Assembly (NCBI GenBank): GCA_021199695.1
Contig: JAJQHP010000238.1
Coordinates: forward strand, 1 to 7,431
Origin: Clostridiales bacterium
Lineage (GTDB): Bacteria; Bacillota; Clostridia; Oscillospirales; Oscillospiraceae
DNA: 7,431 bases
Reading direction: 5' to 3'
How positions within the stretch are numbered: the stretch's first letter is position 1; every line of letters begins with the position of its first letter. The notes below the pieces were generated by a model, which was not told the origin of the DNA, searched no databases, and saw nothing but the letters and a program-made list of their open reading frames with translations. Shown here piece after piece: positions 4,686-7,431 of the stretch. The position numbers were made by a program, and so were the translations under genes.

Positions 4686-5555
4686 ATGAGCGTATTACAG
4701 CATAAAATTGACTTCGTGGCCCTGATTTCCGTGACCATGGCTAACGCTAACGGGGATCCCCTGAACGGCAACAGTCCCCGCACCGACTACAATGGCTACG
4801 GGGAAATGTCCGACGTGTGCATCAAGCGAAAGATCCGCAACCGGATGCAGGACATGGGCAACCCCATCTTTGTCCAGTCGGAGGAGCGCTGCGACGACGG
4901 CTGCGCCAGCCTCAGTGAGCGGGCAAACAAGCTGCTGGGCAAGATGACCGATCGTGAGGCCTCCGCGAAGAAGGCCTGCGAAGCCTGGTTGGACGTGCGT
5001 TCCTTCGGGCAGGTGTTCGCTTTCAAGGACAGCAAGGGCAAGGATTCCAAGGGAAAGGAAACCAAGGGCGTTTCCGTGGGGGTCCGCGGCCCTGTCTCCA
5101 TCCACCAGGCGGTCAGCGTCTCCCCCATCCAGGTGGCGGATATGCAGATCACCAAAAGCGTCAACGGTGACAAGAGCGAAAAGCTCTCCTCTGACCGCAT
5201 GGGTATGAAGCACTTCGTCCGCTTCGGGCTGTACAAGGTTAAAGGCTCCATCAATGTGCAGCTGGCGGAAAAGACCGGCTTCACCCAAGCGGATGCAGAG
5301 ACGGTGAAGGAGTGTCTGCGGACGCTCTTCGTCAACGACGCCTCCTCCGCCCGTCCGGACGGCTCCATGGAGGTGGTACGGCTCTACTGGTGGGAGCACA
5401 ACTGCAAAGACGGCCAGTATTCCTCTGCCCGGGTGCATCGCTCTGTTAAAGTGACACAAAAGAACCCCTCCGCCCTGCCCGCCTCGGTGGAGGACTATGA
5501 GATCACCCTGGAGCCGCTGCCCGGTCTGGAGCCGGAAGTGATTGATGGCATTTGA
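4686..5555 (+). CDS. cas7c: Cas7c (Csd2), crRNA-binding backbone subunit of Cascade
   Basis: Several copies of Cas7 polymerise along the spacer part of the crRNA. Each copy's thumb kinks the crRNA-DNA hybrid so that every sixth base flips out. The protein has 289 residues, usual for Csd2. Motifs are ANGDP (21-25), DVRSFGQVFA (103-112) and GVRGPVSIHQA (132-142), all characteristic of the Cas7 I-C/I-B group. The ATG at 4686 follows AAGGAGGT (4670-4677) by 8 bases; this site overlaps the cas8c stop and is among the strongest in the operon, which fits the high copy number of Cas7 per complex. A short Lys-rich DSKGK duplication lies between the second and third motifs. The stop at 5553-5555 lies inside the start of cas4. 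Confidence 0.97.
   Translation: MSVLQHKIDFVALISVTMANANGDPLNGNSPRTDYNGYGEMSDVCIKRKIRNRMQDMGNPIFVQSEERCDDGCASLSERANKLLGKMTDREASAKKACEAWLDVRSFGQVFAFKDSKGKDSKGKETKGVSVGVRGPVSIHQAVSVSPIQVADMQITKSVNGDKSEKLSSDRMGMKHFVRFGLYKVKGSINVQLAEKTGFTQADAETVKECLRTLFVNDASSARPDGSMEVVRLYWWEHNCKDGQYSSARVHRSVKVTQKNPSALPASVEDYEITLEPLPGLEPEVIDGI
5028..5057 (+). repeat. Five-codon tandem repeat (DSKGK x2) inside cas7c
   Basis: Residues 115-124 of Cas7c read DSKGK twice, followed by ETKGV, a third partial echo. The codons differ between the copies (GAC AGC AAG GGC AAG against GAT TCC AAG GGA AAG), so the duplication is old or the two units arose separately. The Lys/Gly/Ser composition suggests an exposed flexible loop, possibly touching nucleic acid. 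Confidence 0.55.
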
Positions 5556-6201
5556 CGAGGACGAATACCTGCAACTCTCCGGCATCCAGCACTTCATCTT
5601 CTGCCGCCGCCAGTGGGCCCTCATCCACCTGGAGCAGCAGTGGGCGGAAAATCTGCGCACTGCCGAGGGGGAGCTGCTCCACAAAAACGCCCACGACGCG
5701 GAGCAGCGGACCCTCCGGGGCAACCTGCTGACCGTCCGGGCCATGCGGGTACACTCCGCCCGGCTGGGTCTCTCCGGGGAGTGCGACGTAGTGGAGTTCC
5801 GGCGTTCCGCGGAGGGAGTGCCGTTGGCAGGAGAAAAGGGCCTGTGGCTGCCTTACCCCGTGGAGTACAAGCGGGGCCGAGCCAAGCCCACCGCCTGCGA
5901 CGAGGCTCAGCTCTGCGCCCAGGCCATGTGCCTGGAGGAGATGCTGTGCTGCACGGTTCCGGAGGGGGCGCTGTTCTACGGCCAGCCCCGGCGGCGGCAG
6001 GAGGTGACCTTCACCCGGTCGCTGCGGACGCTGGTGGAAGACGCCGCCCAGGAGATGCATCAGCTGTTTCAGCGGGGGTACACCCCTAAGAGCAAGCCCT
6101 CCAAGGGATGCAATGCCTGCTCGCTGAAGGATTTGTGCCTGCCCCGGCTGGCCAAAGCGCCCAGCGTGTCGGACTATCTGAGAGGGGAGCTGAACGAGTA
6201 G
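5545..6201 (+). CDS. cas4: Cas4, iron-sulfur RecB-like exonuclease for spacer acquisition
   Basis: Cas4 works with Cas1-Cas2 to trim prespacers and select those next to a correct PAM. The preferred start is ATG 5545 (MAFDEDEYLQLSG, 218 residues), with GGAAG 6 bases upstream; a TTG at 5542 would add one residue and is less likely. Four Cys expected to bind a 4Fe-4S cluster are present: Cys20 in FIFCRRQW and Cys189, Cys192 and Cys198 in GCNACSLKDLCLP. RecB-type nuclease residues visible are His46 (LLHKNAHD), Asp81 (GECDVVEF), Glu107 and Lys109 (PVEYKRG) and Gln122 (DEAQLCAQAM), so it should be active. It overlaps the end of cas7c by 11 bases and its TAG shares one base with the cas1 GTG, which points to coupled translation. 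Confidence 0.97.
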   Translation: MAFDEDEYLQLSGIQHFIFCRRQWALIHLEQQWAENLRTAEGELLHKNAHDAEQRTLRGNLLTVRAMRVHSARLGLSGECDVVEFRRSAEGVPLAGEKGLWLPYPVEYKRGRAKPTACDEAQLCAQAMCLEEMLCCTVPEGALFYGQPRRRQEVTFTRSLRTLVEDAAQEMHQLFQRGYTPKSKPSKGCNACSLKDLCLPRLAKAPSVSDYLRGELNE

Positions 6202-7232
6202 TGAGACATCTGCTGAACACCCTTTTCGTCACCGTAGAGGACGCCTTTGCCACCCTGGACGGGGAAAATGTGGTGATCCGCCGGGAGGATGAGATCCTGG
6301 GCCGGTTTCCGCTCCACATTTTAGAGGGTATTTTCCTGTTCACCTATCCCGGTGCCTCCCCCGCCCTGATGGGCAAATGCGCCCGGGAGGACGTGAATCT
6401 GGTCTTTCTGACCCCCAGAGGGCGGTTTCTGGCCCGCACCTGCGGTATGAGCCAGGGCAATGTGCTGCTCCGCCGCACCCAGTACCGGGCGGCGGACGAC
6501 CCGCTGCAGAGCTGCCGCATCGCCCGGAACATGATCTTCGGCAAGCTGAGCAACGCCCGGCAGGTGCTGGACCGTGCCCGCCGGGATCACGGCCCCCGCA
6601 TCGACGTGCAGCGCTTCCAGACGGTTTCCGACCAGCTCCGGGGACTGCTGCCCCAGGTGCTGGAGGAAACCTCGCTGGACGCCCTGCGGGGGTTGGAGGG
6701 CGCCGGGGCCAACGCCTATTTTGGCCTGCTCGACGACATGATTTTGCGCAGCAAGGACGTGTTCTTCTTCCACGGGAGGAACCGCCGTCCGCCCCTGGAC
6801 AGGGTCAACGCCCTGCTGTCCTTTGTCTACACCATGCTGGGCAACGAGTGCGCCTCGGCTCTGGAGATGGTGGGGCTGGACGCTTATGTGGGCTTTCTCC
6901 ACCGGGACCGCCCGGGGCGGACCTCTCTGGCCCAGGATCTGCTGGAGGAGCTGCGGCCCTGCATGGCGGACCGCTTCGCCCTGACCCTCATCAACAACCA
7001 GGAGATCTCCGGCAAGGACTTTGAGGAGCAGGAGAACGGCGCCGTTTTCCTGACTGCCGAGGGCCGCAAAAAGGTCCAGCGGGCCTGGCAGGAGCGAAAG
7101 CAGGTCGTCATCACCCACCCGTTTTTGAAGGAAAAGCTGCCCTGGGGTCTGGTCCCCTATGTGCAGGCGTTGCTGCTGACCCGGTACCTCCGGGGCGATC
7201 TGGACGGCTATCCGCCGTTTCTGTGGAAGTGA
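6201..7232 (+). CDS. cas1: Cas1, spacer integrase (type I-C)
   Basis: Cas1 with Cas2 inserts new spacers at the leader end of the array. The chosen start is GTG 6201, overlapping the cas4 stop as TAGTG, giving 343 residues, the usual I-C length, beginning MRHLLNTLFVTVEDAFATLDG. The frame is open further upstream to 6108, but that extension lies wholly inside cas4 and does not resemble Cas1. A GGGGAG ribosome binding site (6184-6189) lies 11 bases upstream. The likely metal-binding catalytic residues are Glu166 (GLEGAGANAYF), His234 (VGFLHRDRPGR) and Glu249 (AQDLLEELRP), with conserved GLDAYVGFLH and NALLSFVYTML around them. All are intact, so integrase activity is expected. The TGA lies 7 bases before cas2. 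Confidence 0.97.
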   Translation: MRHLLNTLFVTVEDAFATLDGENVVIRREDEILGRFPLHILEGIFLFTYPGASPALMGKCAREDVNLVFLTPRGRFLARTCGMSQGNVLLRRTQYRAADDPLQSCRIARNMIFGKLSNARQVLDRARRDHGPRIDVQRFQTVSDQLRGLLPQVLEETSLDALRGLEGAGANAYFGLLDDMILRSKDVFFFHGRNRRPPLDRVNALLSFVYTMLGNECASALEMVGLDAYVGFLHRDRPGRTSLAQDLLEELRPCMADRFALTLINNQEISGKDFEEQENGAVFLTAEGRKKVQRAWQERKQVVITHPFLKEKLPWGLVPYVQALLLTRYLRGDLDGYPPFLWK

Positions 7233-7239
7233 GGCCGGT

Positions 7240-7431
7240 ATGCTTGTCGTCATTACCTACGATGTCAACACCGCAGACGCCGCCGGACAGCGCCGCCTGC
7301 GCAAGCTGGCCAAGCAGTGCGTGAACTACGGCCAACGGGTACAAAACTCCGTGTTTGAGTGCTCTCTGGATGCTGCTCAGTACCGCTTGCTCAAGGCGAA
7401 GCTGTGGGATATGATAGACCCAGAGCGGGAC
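7240..7431 (+). CDS. cas2: Cas2, adaptation complex scaffold, 3'-truncated by window edge
   Basis: Cas2 dimers bridge two Cas1 dimers in the integration complex. The first 64 codons are present, beginning MLVVITYDVNT and running to the window end in MIDPERD. The family is usually about 96 residues, so about a third is missing. Asp8 at the end of the first strand (ITYD) is the conserved Cas2 metal-site residue. NYGQRVQNSVFECSL is the second typical block. The ATG follows the cas1 stop by 7 bases, with GAGG (7231-7234) 5 bases upstream. The CRISPR leader and array usually follow directly in this subtype. Confidence 0.95.
   Translation, partial: MLVVITYDVNTADAAGQRRLRKLAKQCVNYGQRVQNSVFECSLDAAQYRLLKAKLWDMIDPERD

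Noticed and set aside
6108..6200. Upstream extension of cas1 to 6108.
   Set aside because: It lies entirely within cas4, including the cas4 Cys motif in another frame. The GTG at 6201 gives the normal 343-residue Cas1 and a typical stop-start overlap.
294..7344. Long minus-strand ORFs opposite cas3, cas8c, cas7c, cas4 and cas1.
   Set aside because: They are shadows of GC-rich coding sequence on the other strand and carry no recognisable domains, whereas the + strand genes all show intact family motifs.

Overview
The window carries most of a type I-C CRISPR-Cas locus, all on the + strand, in the order cas3 - (388-base gap) - cas5c - cas8c (with an internal cas11c) - cas7c - cas4 - cas1 - cas2. 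cas3 is cut by the left edge (its HD nuclease half is missing) and cas2 by the right edge. No canonical CRISPR array lies inside the window; in this subtype it usually follows cas2. The GC-rich genes, strong GGAGG-type ribosome binding sites, GTG starts and an AT-rich sigma-70/sigma-A type promoter suggest a GC-rich member of the Clostridia (for example a gut Oscillospiraceae-like organism). That placement is inference and not firm.

Layout: 1-1757 helicase and C-terminal part of cas3. 1758-2145 regulatory gap. 2146-5555 interference module: cas5c (crRNA-processing nuclease), cas8c (large subunit), cas11c (small subunit from an internal start) and cas7c (backbone). 5545-7431 adaptation module: cas4, cas1, cas2. 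Genes from cas5c onward touch, overlap or lie within 14 bases of one another and read as one operon from a promoter at 2059-2087.

The most interesting part is the gap between cas3 and cas5c. On the minus strand it holds a compact RNA gene with its own promoter (TTGCGC, 17 bases, TATAAT), a shortened CRISPR-repeat-like element at 1906-1930 that ends in the I-C repeat tail TGGATTGAAA, a spacer-like segment, and a rho-independent terminator in place of a second repeat. The spacer-like segment matches the cas5c promoter region (2091-2107) next to a TTC, the known I-C PAM, at 15 of the first 17 positions. The only mismatches in that stretch are at positions 6 and 12, the every-sixth-base positions that type I crRNAs do not need to pair. 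Pairing ends after position 17.

This is the architecture expected of a cas-regulating crRNA-like RNA (CreR/CreA class). Cas5c would process it, Cascade would load it, and the complex would sit on the start of the cas operon and repress it, without enough pairing to trigger Cas3 cleavage. The genes and the regulator would thus form a feedback loop in which free Cascade limits its own synthesis.
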